Under the pieces are notes generated by a model that did no database searches, had not been told where the DNA came from, and saw only the letters and a program-made list of their open reading frames with translations. Both the position numbers and the translations under genes were made by a program. This document shows, in pieces, positions 19,001-26,820 of a stretch of 63,625 nucleotides of DNA; position 1 is the first letter of the stretch; every line of letters starts with the position of its first letter. This DNA is from Pollutibacter soli. Lineage in GTDB: Bacteria > Bacteroidota > Bacteroidia > Chitinophagales > Chitinophagaceae. The stretch is taken from assembly GCA_029269725.1 (NCBI GenBank), contig JARJHS010000016.1, forward strand, positions 1-63,625, in the 5' to 3' direction.

Positions 19001-21100
19001 CGGAGCGGTAAAATCGAACCTGAGTGAATTGTTTTTGAAAGGGAAGTGTAATAACGACCCGGATGTTTGATGCAGTTCCGGATTATAAGTGGTTTTACCG
19101 TTTCTGACAAAGCGAAGAATCGCGGGGAAACTATTGTTCTCTTCCGCTGCAAGTTTAGAATCATACCGGATCATAGCATCAGTTGCGGCCAGCCAGGAGA
19201 TGCCATCCTGGTCATGATAAATCTGGGCGATCGAATATTTCGCCAGCGGTTCCATACTGGTGCTGTCGATAGAGTAGCCATTTCCGTTAGGCGTGAGTAT
19301 ATTTGTCCGATGGCCGATTCTCAACCAGATACGGCCTGCTTTGTCAGTACCAATAAGAGATTCATTTATCCCACCTCCCCTGGGATATATTCCCAGTAGG
19401 GTGTCCTGGTAAAAGTTCTCCGTTTTGTAGTTAAAACGATAAAATCCGGAATCACCTGTAAATATCGGATGGCCTAGCAGGCTGGTTGTAATACCAGGCA
19501 ACTTGCCGAAACCGTTTGAAGCATCGTATTTTTTTACTTTCAGATCGGTTTTTTTTGGCTTTCCAGTCAACGGAAATTGAACCCGGTACACCGCACTGTT
19601 TTGCGTTCCGGCCCAGCATTCTCCCGGATGATCAATGTCTTCAGAAAATGTCCATACACTTTCATTTATACCAGGTGCTGATCCGAGTAATTCCCATTCA
19701 GCACTTCTGATAGTACTGTCCCTGTAAAAAATAAAAAAGCTCTCATTTGACCCCACAAAAAGCAGGTTCCGGTTAGCCTTCGGTCTAAAAATAACCAACG
19801 TTGAAAAATCGCCGCTTACTGATTCCCTGATTGTTTTGACTTTCCCGTTTTTTAAAGAGTAGAACCCATCATTGGAAACCAACAATTGATCCCGGTCAAC
19901 GTGCAGATCAAAAATCTGGCTTTGAGGGATAGCAGTAACCCTTTCAAATGCCTGCTTTTCTGGATTTAGTTTTAATAACCCCGATGCCACACCGGTATAT
20001 AAAGAACCTTCGAATCTCGTCAGCGACAATGGAGATGAAGTAATTCCCTGGAGAGATCTGAAATAAGTAAAAGGACTGCTGAGCTTGACCTTTGAAATAC
20101 CTACGTCGTGGCCAACCCAAAGATTTTTATCCCGGTCGATTAACATGGAATAAACAAGGTCATCGGCCAGACCACTTGTTTTGTTGATTCTTTGAACAAT
20201 TTTTCCTGATTGATCAATTATGATAATACCAGCCCCGATGGTTCCCAACGCATATGTTTTATCGGGTAAAAGCATGGCCTTGTATACTGAATATTGCGTA
20301 ATAATTTCATTCGCTTCGGAGCTGAATCTTTCAAAGGTTTTTCCGTCGAACAGGTAAAGTCCTGCATTGAATAAAGCAATCAGAAATTTTTTATTACCCT
20401 TACCATCATCAAACGGTAGCATTACCTGCATCCGGTCTTTGCCTATAAATTCACTTCCCGGGATCAACGTAAGGCTGTCATTGATCAGCTTATACAATCC
20501 TTTGTTTTGCTCATGAACAAAATATTCACCGTTCACGAAAAAACTATACATAAAAGAAGTGGTTGGGGTCCACACTTTTACCCTTTTGTCAGGAGACACC
20601 CGAAACAGATGGGACCGAACCTGGAAATAAGTACCCTGGGGTGTAATTTGTATTGAGCGTACATCCTGGAATTTCCGGTATTGTTCAGGAACTAAATTCA
20701 GTAATGAAGACTTTTTATTGTTTCCAATGCTGTCTTTAATGAGATATCCAAAATCACCACTGGTGCCATAATACAATACGCCGTTGCTATCTGCTTCCAG
20801 TGCACGATAAACGCTGGAAACTACTTCTCCCGGTAAGTTAAGAGCCCGCCACCTTGATCCGTCATATTGGAAAATATCCAGTGTTCCCCCGAAGTAAAGA
20901 AAGCCCTGTTTATCCTGGGTGACAGCCCACATCTGGGAATTGGTGAGTCCGTTGACAGTGTAATCATCGATTTCAGGCACACCTCGTTCATTTTGAGATT
21001 GCCCGAAAGTGTTCAGCCTCGAAAAAAGACAACCAATTACAATAAAATACCTGATAAACTTCGCTCTGCGAATGAAAAAACTAATGCTTGTTGCCGGCAT
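13022..21100 (-). CDS. Giant hybrid sensor histidine kinase with propeller, eight GAF domains and two receivers
   Basis: 2692 residues. A signal peptide is followed by a periplasmic two-component regulator propeller (about 40-690; GLADDLVYSMLIDRDKNLWV is typical) and a Y_Y_Y domain (to about 762), one membrane helix (about 766-788) and a short coiled coil. Then come seven near-identical 175-residue GAF units (about 820-2044), an eighth divergent GAF (2045-2210), HisKA with His2233 in STVSHELRTPLTSVLGF, a HATPase with DTGIGI and GTGLGLPICKEI, a receiver with Asp2544 (VILDVMMPEMNG) and a second receiver where the acceptor is Asn2664 (IIILNSLISEK) and the C-terminal Lys region is missing. The first receiver is intact, the second degenerate. 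The architecture suggests extracellular glycan or nutrient sensing with an expanded cytoplasmic ligand array. RR and cyclase genes lie downstream on the same strand. Confidence 0.93.
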   Translation of the reverse strand: MPATSISFFIRRAKFIRYFIVIGCLFSRLNTFGQSQNERGVPEIDDYTVNGLTNSQMWAVTQDKQGFLYFGGTLDIFQYDGSRWRALNLPGEVVSSVYRALEADSNGVLYYGTSGDFGYLIKDSIGNNKKSSLLNLVPEQYRKFQDVRSIQITPQGTYFQVRSHLFRVSPDKRVKVWTPTTSFMYSFFVNGEYFVHEQNKGLYKLINDSLTLIPGSEFIGKDRMQVMLPFDDGKGNKKFLIALFNAGLYLFDGKTFERFSSEANEIITQYSVYKAMLLPDKTYALGTIGAGIIIIDQSGKIVQRINKTSGLADDLVYSMLIDRDKNLWVGHDVGISKVKLSSPFTYFRSLQGITSSPLSLTRFEGSLYTGVASGLLKLNPEKQAFERVTAIPQSQIFDLHVDRDQLLVSNDGFYSLKNGKVKTIRESVSGDFSTLVIFRPKANRNLLFVGSNESFFIFYRDSTIRSAEWELLGSAPGINESVWTFSEDIDHPGECWAGTQNSAVYRVQFPLTGKPKKTDLKVKKYDASNGFGKLPGITTSLLGHPIFTGDSGFYRFNYKTENFYQDTLLGIYPRGGGINESLIGTDKAGRIWLRIGHRTNILTPNGNGYSIDSTSMEPLAKYSIAQIYHDQDGISWLAATDAMIRYDSKLAAEENNSFPAILRFVRNGKTTYNPELHQTSGSLLHFPFKNNSLRFDFTAPYYDNETRTEYQTMLDGYDDDWSSFSNSNYKEYTNLPSGKYTFRVRAQNVYGTISKEASYTFIITTPWYFTWWAWTIYAIAAIALISLLVRWRTKHLHEQHRELEKIVNDRTKQLSQRVEELAVINKVQESLVSEQDINSIYRMIGEKIREIFHAQVIDIVSYDENSRVIEDKYSYEKGDTTLLGPRPLQGFRKSVAETGEVVLLNKDVARISKEKNVIAVIGEIPKSVVIVPMISNKKLTGMISLQDLDKENAFSESDVNLLKTLSNSMSVALESAKRFDETKRLLKETEQRNAELGVINSVQEGLVSELSMQGIFDLVGEKIRGIFHADVMDIVMYDRENNTIEDRYAFEKGDLTKLGPRPLQGFRKEVAESGEVMVINSNLDEIARQKNIGALIGEVPKSIVIVPMMVNNQVSGMISLQDMERENAYTESDISLLKTLANSMTVALESARRFDETKRLLKETEQRNAELDVINRVQDGLVREMNIQGIFDLVGEKIREIFNAQVIDIVMYDSKLNQIEDRYSFEKGDRTLVGARKPEGFRKLVIENRQPIFVTDNFEAAARAANNSVHVGDLPKSAAFFPLIAGNEVKGVISLQNLDRENAFSDADHNLLNTLSNSMSVALESARLFDETARLLKETEQRNAELAVINSVQDGLVREMNMQGIFDLVGEKIREIFNAQVIDIVMYDKDSNTIEDRYAYEKGDRSLIGPRTPSGFRKHIIQTLQPIFIDANYSSAAAKYDNAIIFGETPKSAALVPLIAGNEVKGIISLQNLDKEYAFSESDHSLLTTLSNSMSVALESARLFDETTRLLKETEQRNAELAVINSVQEGLVAHMDIQEIYDLVGEKIREIFNAQVIDIVTYDSKSNLIEDRYAYENGDRTTLPARIPSGFRKHVIETRQVLLHNENVAEESKKFGNEVMYGVQPKSQVFVPMIAGGEIKGIISLQNLDKEFAFKESDVRLLTTLSNSMSVALESARLFDETKRLLLETEQRTAELGVINVVQEGLVREIDEQAIYNLVGEKMREIFNAQVIDIVTYDKNKNIISDKYAFEKGDRTLLAPRQPNGYRKYVIESKQMLLLNSDMERHAAFYGNEVIVGEMTKSAVFVPLIEANEVTGIVSLQNIDQENAFSESDLRLLVTLSNSLSIALQNARLFDETKRLLKETEQRTAELATINKVQEGLVREMNAESIYEMVGEKMREVFNAQVVDIVTYDRKANIIEDRYAYEKGDRSKVAAREPYGIRKHIIETKQMLLINSGMRDYEEKFVNPIFVGQGAKSAVFVPMFEGNEVTGIVSLQNLDEENAFTDSDVKMLVTLSNSLSIALQNARLFEETNRLLNQAKQRSAELQTVNNVSKTLASQLNADELIARVGNQMKELFNANIVYLALLNEKTRTIFFPYQYGEVMNPRKIGEGLTSQVLITGEPLLLNSEIESSTTALGFQRVGLPAASYLGVPIPDGDKIIGVLSVQSTEQENRFTENDQRVLSTIAASVGVALRNARLFEEVQLAKLEAETASKIAEKANEAKSAFLSTVSHELRTPLTSVLGFAKIIRKRLEEKIFPLTNQSDPKTEKVIQQVSENLNVVVAEGERLTHLINDVLDLAKIEAGKMEWSEEWVSIPEIVERASSATSALFDQKGLAIEKIYGSDLPEIRGDRDKLIQVVVNLLSNAVKFTDQGIVTCKVSRTDSDIIVDVTDTGIGIAAIDHNAVFEQFRQVGDTLTDKPKGTGLGLPICKEIIEHHGGRIWLESEIGKGSTFSFSIPIEVNEELKPVPLNDLVAQLKEQMAQSRLNNKTQTSTILIVDDDDSIRSLLYQELSDAGYLIEEATNGKEALASIRANRPDLVILDVMMPEMNGFDVAAVLKNDPQTLDIPIIVLSIVQDKARGFRIGVDRYLTKPIDTGILFNEVDSLLQQGKSRKKVLVVDEDQTTVRTLVDVLKSKGYQVVESDGKELVTKAMDTQPDIIILNSLISEKHDLTQSLRLEKGMENVLFLVYQ
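14975..18645 (-). repeat. Seven tandem 525-bp GAF-coding repeats
   Basis: Seven head-to-tail units of 175 codons inside the hybrid kinase gene. Each opens with a VINxVQ(E/D)GLV segment and closes with ETEQR(N/T)AEL. Landmarks recur with about 525-base spacing (near 15504, 16028, 16551, 17081, 17606, 18131). Units in the middle are most alike; the first two share GPRPLQGFRK, later ones vary the loop after PKS. Such a repeat can gain or lose units by recombination in frame. Confidence 0.93.
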
Positions 21101-21353
21101 GGAAAATTTAGTCTTTAGAAAAGAATGGTGGAAGTAAATCGGGAGGCTTTCACCGGCAACGGATAGACAGAACGCGATGCTGATACAGCGTTTGTAAATA
21201 TAGGTGATTTAAAATGCAATTCACAGCGATTCCGATGCAGAAAAGTTTGCCCTTTTCGGCAGTTTCGTAACACTAATGACAGCTTATAGAAAACTGCAAT
21301 TGAACCGGCAAAGAACTTTCTGTGATTTTGACTGTAAAGGATTTGATTGACAA
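21101..21353. other. Gap with no gene seen
   Basis: 253 bases between the kinase start and the end of the GDYXXLXY gene. It presumably holds the kinase promoter, but no convincing TAnnTTTG element with a -33 TTTG was found, and no repeat words occur here. Confidence 0.5.
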
Positions 21354-21848
21354 TCAACGGGCGGGCCTGATCAATGAGAATTTATTGTCATACAAGCCAA
21401 TGAGTATGCCCTCTCCATTTTTATCGACTTTTAAGCCTCCATACCTTGCGCTGTCGTAGTCCGCTAGTCCTTCCTGGAAAAAATAGCTGTCGGCTCCAAC
21501 CTTTACGAACATGTCTTTAACAACGGTATAGCGTAAGGGAAGTTCTCCTTCTGCCAACGGTTCCGGTTTTTCCTGAACCCTGATCTTTTTTGCAACACCA
21601 TTTGAATCAGGTACTATTACAAAATAGCCCTTAACAGGAATAGAATCGTGATTTTGTGACCTGCTGATTGCATAATCCAGGCGCATATAGTCGCCCTGGA
21701 AAAGAGACCTGGGATCAACAGGTGCGAGCTCAAGTAAAACAATTTTACCGTTTTTTAAAGTTTGCTCTTTCTGATATACACTCCATGCAAAAAAGGCAAG
21801 AACCAGTACCAGGTTGATCGCGATCAAAAAGAGGTTACGCTTTTTCAT
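21354..21848 (-). CDS. GDYXXLXY-domain protein
   Basis: 164 residues: an N-terminal membrane helix (residues 6-23) and a periplasmic domain with the family motif GDYMRLDY at 52-59. The preceding LELAPVDPRSLFQ and the later GLADYDSARYGGLKV are also typical of the GDYXXLXY family, whose function is unknown. It overlaps the end of the DUF4401 gene by 14 bases and always travels with DUF2157/DUF4401 proteins, suggesting one membrane complex. Confidence 0.9.
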   Translation of the reverse strand: MKKRNLFLIAINLVLVLAFFAWSVYQKEQTLKNGKIVLLELAPVDPRSLFQGDYMRLDYAISRSQNHDSIPVKGYFVIVPDSNGVAKKIRVQEKPEPLAEGELPLRYTVVKDMFVKVGADSYFFQEGLADYDSARYGGLKVDKNGEGILIGLYDNKFSLIRPAR

Positions 21849-22911
21849 CGGTTATTTTTTGTGAACGGATAAACAGCCATAACAGGCTTATGACAATTCC
21901 TGACAAACATAGAATACCAGATTTGACAAGCAGAGTTAAACGGAGATCGTAATAATAACGAGATAGTCCATACAACAGGAACACCAGGCTGATGACCAGT
22001 TCAGTGATCAAACCATAATGAAAACAAAGAAGTATGAGTAACAACGCTCCGGAAACATAGCTTGCAAAAAACAGCGGTACGGCGATGAGCGCAAGAAAAG
22101 CCATTACGATCATTATGTTGCGAAACTTTACTCCAATCTCAAACATTAAATTGTACGCAGTAAAGCCGATGGCCAACCAGATGGCGACAGATGCAATCCA
22201 TTGCGTGCCTGTTCCAACCCTTGTGTTATAGTATGGATACTGGTGCAGGAAATAAAGACAGCCGACAAATGTGATAAAAAAGCCCGCCTGTAATGGCTTG
22301 AGCATCGAATTCAGTTTTTTTCCTGAGGCAAGTATGTCTGGCTCGTTTACAGTAAGCCATACCAGACCTGCTTCAATGAGTATCAACGGGAACTCAAGAA
22401 GGTCATTCCAGTTATTGACTGCGAAGTAGCCAATGAAAGCTCCGAGACTGAATAATGTTCCCAGGAAAACCGGAACGAAGCGATCAGAAAAAATAATTGC
22501 TGAAAGACCACAAAAGAAAATGCAATATATCCAGATGATCTCTTTATCCAGCATCTGGTAAAGGCCCAGGCCAAGCAAAAAAGTACCAAAGATGAAGAAA
22601 CAGATGATCGCTGTATCCAGCACAAGGTTATCTACCAATCTGCCAATGACGAGGCTTGCTGCTACCGAAACCAGGCCGATCACAACACATGCAGCATCGG
22701 ATTCGAAAATATTAATCATGGCCAGGAACCCGAATAGAAACGAAGAGCCAAGAATTCCGCCGAGAATAGACAGCACTTTAATGATGATCTGTGAGTATGC
22801 AGATTGAATCTGGTTATTGGCTGCAACAATTTCGGTTTCATTGACAAAAAGATCCTGTCTTTCTGTTGCCCGAAGATTCGATAAATATGCTGTTAACTGA
22901 TCAGGTTTCAA
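21835..22911 (-). CDS. DUF4401-domain multi-pass membrane protein
   Basis: 358 residues with a cytoplasmic N-terminus and about ten hydrophobic helices from residue 40 on, including the short paired helices usual for DUF4401. No enzymatic motif. Its start overlaps the DUF2157 stop by 11 bases and its stop overlaps the GDYXXLXY start by 14, so the three are translationally coupled. Function unknown in the family. Confidence 0.85.
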   Translation of the reverse strand: MKPDQLTAYLSNLRATERQDLFVNETEIVAANNQIQSAYSQIIIKVLSILGGILGSSFLFGFLAMINIFESDAACVVIGLVSVAASLVIGRLVDNLVLDTAIICFFIFGTFLLGLGLYQMLDKEIIWIYCIFFCGLSAIIFSDRFVPVFLGTLFSLGAFIGYFAVNNWNDLLEFPLILIEAGLVWLTVNEPDILASGKKLNSMLKPLQAGFFITFVGCLYFLHQYPYYNTRVGTGTQWIASVAIWLAIGFTAYNLMFEIGVKFRNIMIVMAFLALIAVPLFFASYVSGALLLILLCFHYGLITELVISLVFLLYGLSRYYYDLRLTLLVKSGILCLSGIVISLLWLFIRSQKITDEKA

Positions 22912-23869
22912 TGTTCCATTTTTTATGTAACTGAACTAGTTTGATGATGAGAGCTGTTATGCCGGCGACAAAAAACAAGCTCACAAACAAAAAAACAGCA
23001 GCAGATCCGTTAAATGATTTAAATATCCACGCTGACAAAATGCAGATCAGGGCAAATCCCATAATTGCAAGTGGAAATATCGATTTTTCAAATATGCTCC
23101 ACGCGAAAATCAATGGAAAAAAAACAAGTCCAAACACAAGAGAAATTACAGCATGCATCCCTGGTGTACTATAAATCCCTGATATGATAGCTACGGTCAG
23201 AAAGTACAAGGCACCGGATAATACCAGGTGTATAAACCATGGGGGCTTTAGTGCTATTATTTTCCTGCGACTGAGCCACTCCGTTAGAATGCAGATGTAT
23301 ATGTTAACGATGAAAAGAATATTTAGCTGCGCTCCATCTTTCCATATGCGGCTGTCCTGTATGAAATAAAAATAAACTGTGAGATTAATCAGGAAAACTC
23401 CGACGAGCCAGAGCGGAGGGAAGGACGATGCGAGGGTCCATACAGCAATACATATCAACCAGACAAGAAAATAATCATAAGTATCTGCACCGGTCTGGTA
23501 AACCTGTCCAAATACGGCCCATAGTGTCCCGACAAGCAATGCTGTTGCCGTCAGGCAGATTCGTTTAACCAATGGCGTGGTGCGTTTAAGAAATACCGGG
23601 ATGATACCCGCAATGATTAATAAGATCAGGATGCCGAATTTCTGGAAGGGCTTCATATCCTGCCAGTTGTAGGCAAAAAAGAAAAATACGCCTGCAGTAA
23701 ATAATCCTATTCCCAACGCCGATAAAAAGTATTCGAGAAATTTTCTCCAGCTGGATGCTGTTGCGCGAATTTCATTATCCCTGAACGCGTTGTTGATCTC
23801 AACCGGCGTCCAGTTGCTGAAACGGGAAATTATATGGATAAGGTTTCTACTGAGTTTAGTCCCAGGCAT
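22901..23869 (-). CDS. DUF2157-domain multi-pass membrane protein
   Basis: 322 residues. The N-terminal cytoplasmic segment (HIISRFSNWTPVEINNAFRD, then the WRKFLEYFLSALG entry into the first helix) and about ten membrane helices are typical of DUF2157 proteins; FFFAYNWQDMKPFQKFGIL is a recognisable family segment. It is the first gene of the three-gene coupled operon. Upstream are TGACAACCGACAACC words (minus-strand sense), as before the response regulator and pdxJ. Confidence 0.85.
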   Translation of the reverse strand: MPGTKLSRNLIHIISRFSNWTPVEINNAFRDNEIRATASSWRKFLEYFLSALGIGLFTAGVFFFFAYNWQDMKPFQKFGILILLIIAGIIPVFLKRTTPLVKRICLTATALLVGTLWAVFGQVYQTGADTYDYFLVWLICIAVWTLASSFPPLWLVGVFLINLTVYFYFIQDSRIWKDGAQLNILFIVNIYICILTEWLSRRKIIALKPPWFIHLVLSGALYFLTVAIISGIYSTPGMHAVISLVFGLVFFPLIFAWSIFEKSIFPLAIMGFALICILSAWIFKSFNGSAAVFLFVSLFFVAGITALIIKLVQLHKKWNIET

Positions 23870-24327
23870 CGGGTTGAGTTGTGATTCTAAAATAAGAAAG
23901 AATTATTGGGAGGGAATTGATTAAAGTCAAAAAAGTTCGGTTCAGAAAAGTTGTCGGTTGTCGGTTGTCAGGAACAGCCTGTTGATCGTTTATAAGGCCG
24001 CGGGAAGCAGATCGGTGCAGAGCGTTTAATTGAACGCAATCAGTTTGGTTTAAGGCAGCAGGCATCCGGTAACAGATATACTCGAATAGAGTACTGTTTA
24101 CGAAAACTGCCGAGATCGTAGAGCTGGCTTTCCGTTTTTTTTATCATAATATATAATGTGAACAGCAGTCAATAATTCCAGGAGAGCCGATCATTTGCCA
24201 GCTGTTTGAGATTGTGCAGGGAAGAAATTGCTCTATGCAAAGTCGGTTATTTTGCAGAGACAAGGATGCTTTGACTCTACAAAAAAACCAAACGAAAAAT
24301 GATGAACGAAAAAAGTTGAACGAAAAA
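23870..24327 (-). repeat. Intergenic gap with GTTGTCGG words, decayed palindrome and AGTTCATAG words
   Basis: 458 bases without a gene. 23946-23988 carries GTTGTCGGTTGTCGGTTGTC on the plus strand; 24254-24280 is a decayed member of the palindrome family (GCAGAGACAAGGATGC...CTCTAC); 24288-24336 carries GATGAACGAAAAAAGTTGAA words that run into the amidase stop codon. Nothing coding was seen. Confidence 0.75.
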
Positions 24328-25935
24328 CTATGAACTATACCTGATCGTCTTCACAAATTCCGGCTTCTTCCGGTTTTTCGAAATCTGCTCATAAGCATAT
24401 GCCAATCCGATCAACCGGCCCTCATCAAGTGATCTCCCGAAAAAACAAATACCCACCGGGAGACCGTTTACCATTCCCAGGGGTACTGTGACTGAAGGAT
24501 AGCCGGTTTTTGCCGCGAAAGAATATCCACCATAACCGGTGAATGCATCACCATTGACAAGATCGATATTCCAGCTGGCGCCATTTGCGGTTATACAAAG
24601 CGCATCGAGATTATTTTTATTCATCAGATCGGTCAGGAATTTTTTGCCGGTTGCCATTTTCGTGATGGCATCTGTATATTCTTTCGATTTCAGATTGCCC
24701 TTTGCTTCGCAGGCTATCAGAATTTCCTGCCTGAACCAGGGCATCGCAGATTCTTCATGGTCATTATTAAACTTTATAACATCTGCCAACGATTTAACTG
24801 ACGCATCCGCGGTTTTTAAATAATGGTTTAAACCGTCTTTGAATTCATATTGAAGTACCAGGTATTCTGCGTCACCGAGTTTGTCATTTTGTTTGTCAAA
24901 TGCAACAGGTACCAGTTTGGCTCCTGCAGTTTTCAGTTGACCGATGGCAGTATTGAACGCTTTATCAACCAACTCATGTCTTTTTACTGAAGGATCATAA
25001 CCGATCCTTTTTCCCTTCAGAAAGTCTGCATCCAGGAATTGAGTGTAATCCGGAATTTTTTTTGATTTCAGGATGGATGTTGTCGGGTCCCTGGGATCAT
25101 CACCGGCAATAGCAGTCAATAGTATCGCTGCATCAGTTACCGTGCGTGCCATGGGGCCCGCCGTATCCTGCGATTTCGAAATCGGGATAATTCCGGATCG
25201 GCTTACCAGTCCTACGGTTGGTTTTATGCCGACAATTCCGTTGATACTTGAAGGGCAGGAGATAGATCCGTCGGTTTCCGTACCAATGGCAACGGCACAA
25301 AGGTTTGCGGCTACAGCCGTACCAGATCCCGAACTCGACCCACAGGGGGAACGATCGAGAACATAAGGATTGAGTGTTTGTCCGCCTCTGCTGCTCCAGC
25401 CACTCGACGACCTGGAAGAACGGAAGTTGGCCCATTCGCTGAGATTGGTTTTGCCCAATATAACGGCACCGGATGCCCGAAGACGGGAAACCAGCCCTGC
25501 ATCTTTTTGCGCTTTATGACCTGCAAGTGCAACAGAACCGGCAGTAGTCTGCATTTGGTCAGCAGTATCGATATTGTCTTTGATCAACACCGGAATTCCA
25601 TGCATTTTGCTCCTGGTCTTACCCGCTTTTCTCTCCTGGTCAAGTTCATCTGCAATGGCCAACGCATCCGGATTCAATTCAATAACAGCATTCAGCTGGT
25701 ATCCGGCCTTGTCGATTTCGGATATGCGTTGCAGATATAACTCAGTGATCTTTCTTGAGGTCAGTTCTCCTGAAGTCATTTTGCTTTGCAATTCATCAAT
25801 GGTGATTTCTTCAAGGATAAAATCTGACCTGACAGGGGATTTTGTTTTATTAAAGTTTTTACTGAAACCTTCAGGCAAAAAACCAATAGCAGTGCCGGTG
25901 AGAATACTGTTCAGGATAAAATTTCTTCTTTTCAT
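24328..25935 (-). CDS. Amidase-signature hydrolase, exported
   Basis: 535 residues. A Tat-like N-terminus (MKRRNFILNSILTGTAIGF) is followed by the amidase-signature domain with the Ser-cisSer-Lys triad: Lys119 in HGIPVLIKDNIDT, the cis-Ser in CGSSSGSGTAVAAN (about residue 200) and the nucleophile Ser224 in GTETDGSISCPSS. It hydrolyses an amide bond, with the substrate not deducible; related periplasmic amidases act on peptides or amino-acid amides. The last two residues (Ser-Ser) and the stop are written by the word AGTTCATAG. The 227 bases upstream hold no recognisable feature. Confidence 0.92.
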   Translation of the reverse strand: MKRRNFILNSILTGTAIGFLPEGFSKNFNKTKSPVRSDFILEEITIDELQSKMTSGELTSRKITELYLQRISEIDKAGYQLNAVIELNPDALAIADELDQERKAGKTRSKMHGIPVLIKDNIDTADQMQTTAGSVALAGHKAQKDAGLVSRLRASGAVILGKTNLSEWANFRSSRSSSGWSSRGGQTLNPYVLDRSPCGSSSGSGTAVAANLCAVAIGTETDGSISCPSSINGIVGIKPTVGLVSRSGIIPISKSQDTAGPMARTVTDAAILLTAIAGDDPRDPTTSILKSKKIPDYTQFLDADFLKGKRIGYDPSVKRHELVDKAFNTAIGQLKTAGAKLVPVAFDKQNDKLGDAEYLVLQYEFKDGLNHYLKTADASVKSLADVIKFNNDHEESAMPWFRQEILIACEAKGNLKSKEYTDAITKMATGKKFLTDLMNKNNLDALCITANGASWNIDLVNGDAFTGYGGYSFAAKTGYPSVTVPLGMVNGLPVGICFFGRSLDEGRLIGLAYAYEQISKNRKKPEFVKTIRYSS

Positions 25936-26162
25936 ATTTGAATCTGGAAAGGTTGTTGGAGCAGATGGTTCTTCTAATTTACAGGAAATACGGGTGCTAA
26001 GTAAAGCCAGCTTTATTCAACAGCCTCAATGCGGAGGGAGCGCGGAAACAGGCCGCGGCTGCGCACTCAACAATGAAAAAGTCAGCCCATGGGATGTAGT
26101 GCTGATGGGCGGTAATGGGAACAGGCTATTTGCAAAGCCGGTATTTGATTGATGACCGGGCA

Positions 26163-26474
26163 CTAACTCCTTACTGTTTTATAAGCAAGGGCAACAATTT
26201 CTTTAAGCAGCGGTTGTTTTATTTTTTTCAATTCAATCATGGTCCATCCTTTAATGCCCCAGTTTCCTTCAACAGGATATATTACAGTCGGATCGATCCT
26301 GCAATAAATAAATTGATCTTCAGGTTTTAGTTTTACGACTACCCGCTGTTTTATTTCATCCAGGGTCGCAAAAATTTTCTTCCTCGTCCGGTAAGATTTT
26401 TTTTCAAAATGAGGATGTTCTTCCGCTTCCGGAAGTTCCATCGCCAGTTGTGTGAAAAATTTTATGGAGGCCAT
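26163..26474 (-). CDS. MmcQ/YjbR-family protein
   Basis: 103 residues with the family pattern: ELPEAEEHPHFEKKSYRTRK near the start, IFATLDEIKQRVVVKLKPED in the middle and GWTMIELKKIKQPLLKEIVA at the end. Proteins of this group have a double-wing, DNA-binding-like fold of uncertain role. Complete length for the family. It stands alone, followed by a short gap to the amidase and preceded by a composite repeat. Confidence 0.85.
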   Translation of the reverse strand: MASIKFFTQLAMELPEAEEHPHFEKKSYRTRKKIFATLDEIKQRVVVKLKPEDQFIYCRIDPTVIYPVEGNWGIKGWTMIELKKIKQPLLKEIVALAYKTVRS

Positions 26475-26475
26475 T

Positions 26476-26767
26476 TCTATATGGGCTAAAGCCCAAAATT
26501 CAATATTAATTTATAATCCCCAGGCTGAATCCAGGGGCAATTGAAAATACATTTTTATCAGGGATACAATAAATCTTGTCGCAGTTAAAGCTGCATTTAA
26601 CATGTGTGCGGGCTAACGCTCAGCCAATAATTGAAACTATTACTTACCTCATACCTTTGACCTCATTTCCGCCCTTCGGGCGGCTGGAAACAAAATGGTC
26701 CTACCGGAACATAACCTTGCCTCTGATCGCAATGTTATATGCATTTAACACTCGCGGAGGCTAACTT
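26476..26767. repeat. Composite interspersed element with small hairpins (parts A and B)
   Basis: Part A (26476-26640) is a chain of small inverted repeats: TGGGCTAAAGCCCA, CCCCAGGCTGAATCCAGGGG and GCGGGCTAACGCTC. Part B (26667-26767) opens with the hairpin CCGCCCTTCGGGCGG, continues CTACCGGAACATAACC and ends TCGCGGAGGCTAACTT. Part B recurs twice at 46185-46417. It encodes no ORF and lies in a 346-base gap that ends in GTTGAAAG words next to the stop of the plug-domain gene. Confidence 0.75.
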
Positions 26768-26820
26768 GAAAATTACCACTTAAAACCTTCCACTTTAAAC
26801 TTTACACTTTCAACGGCTGT

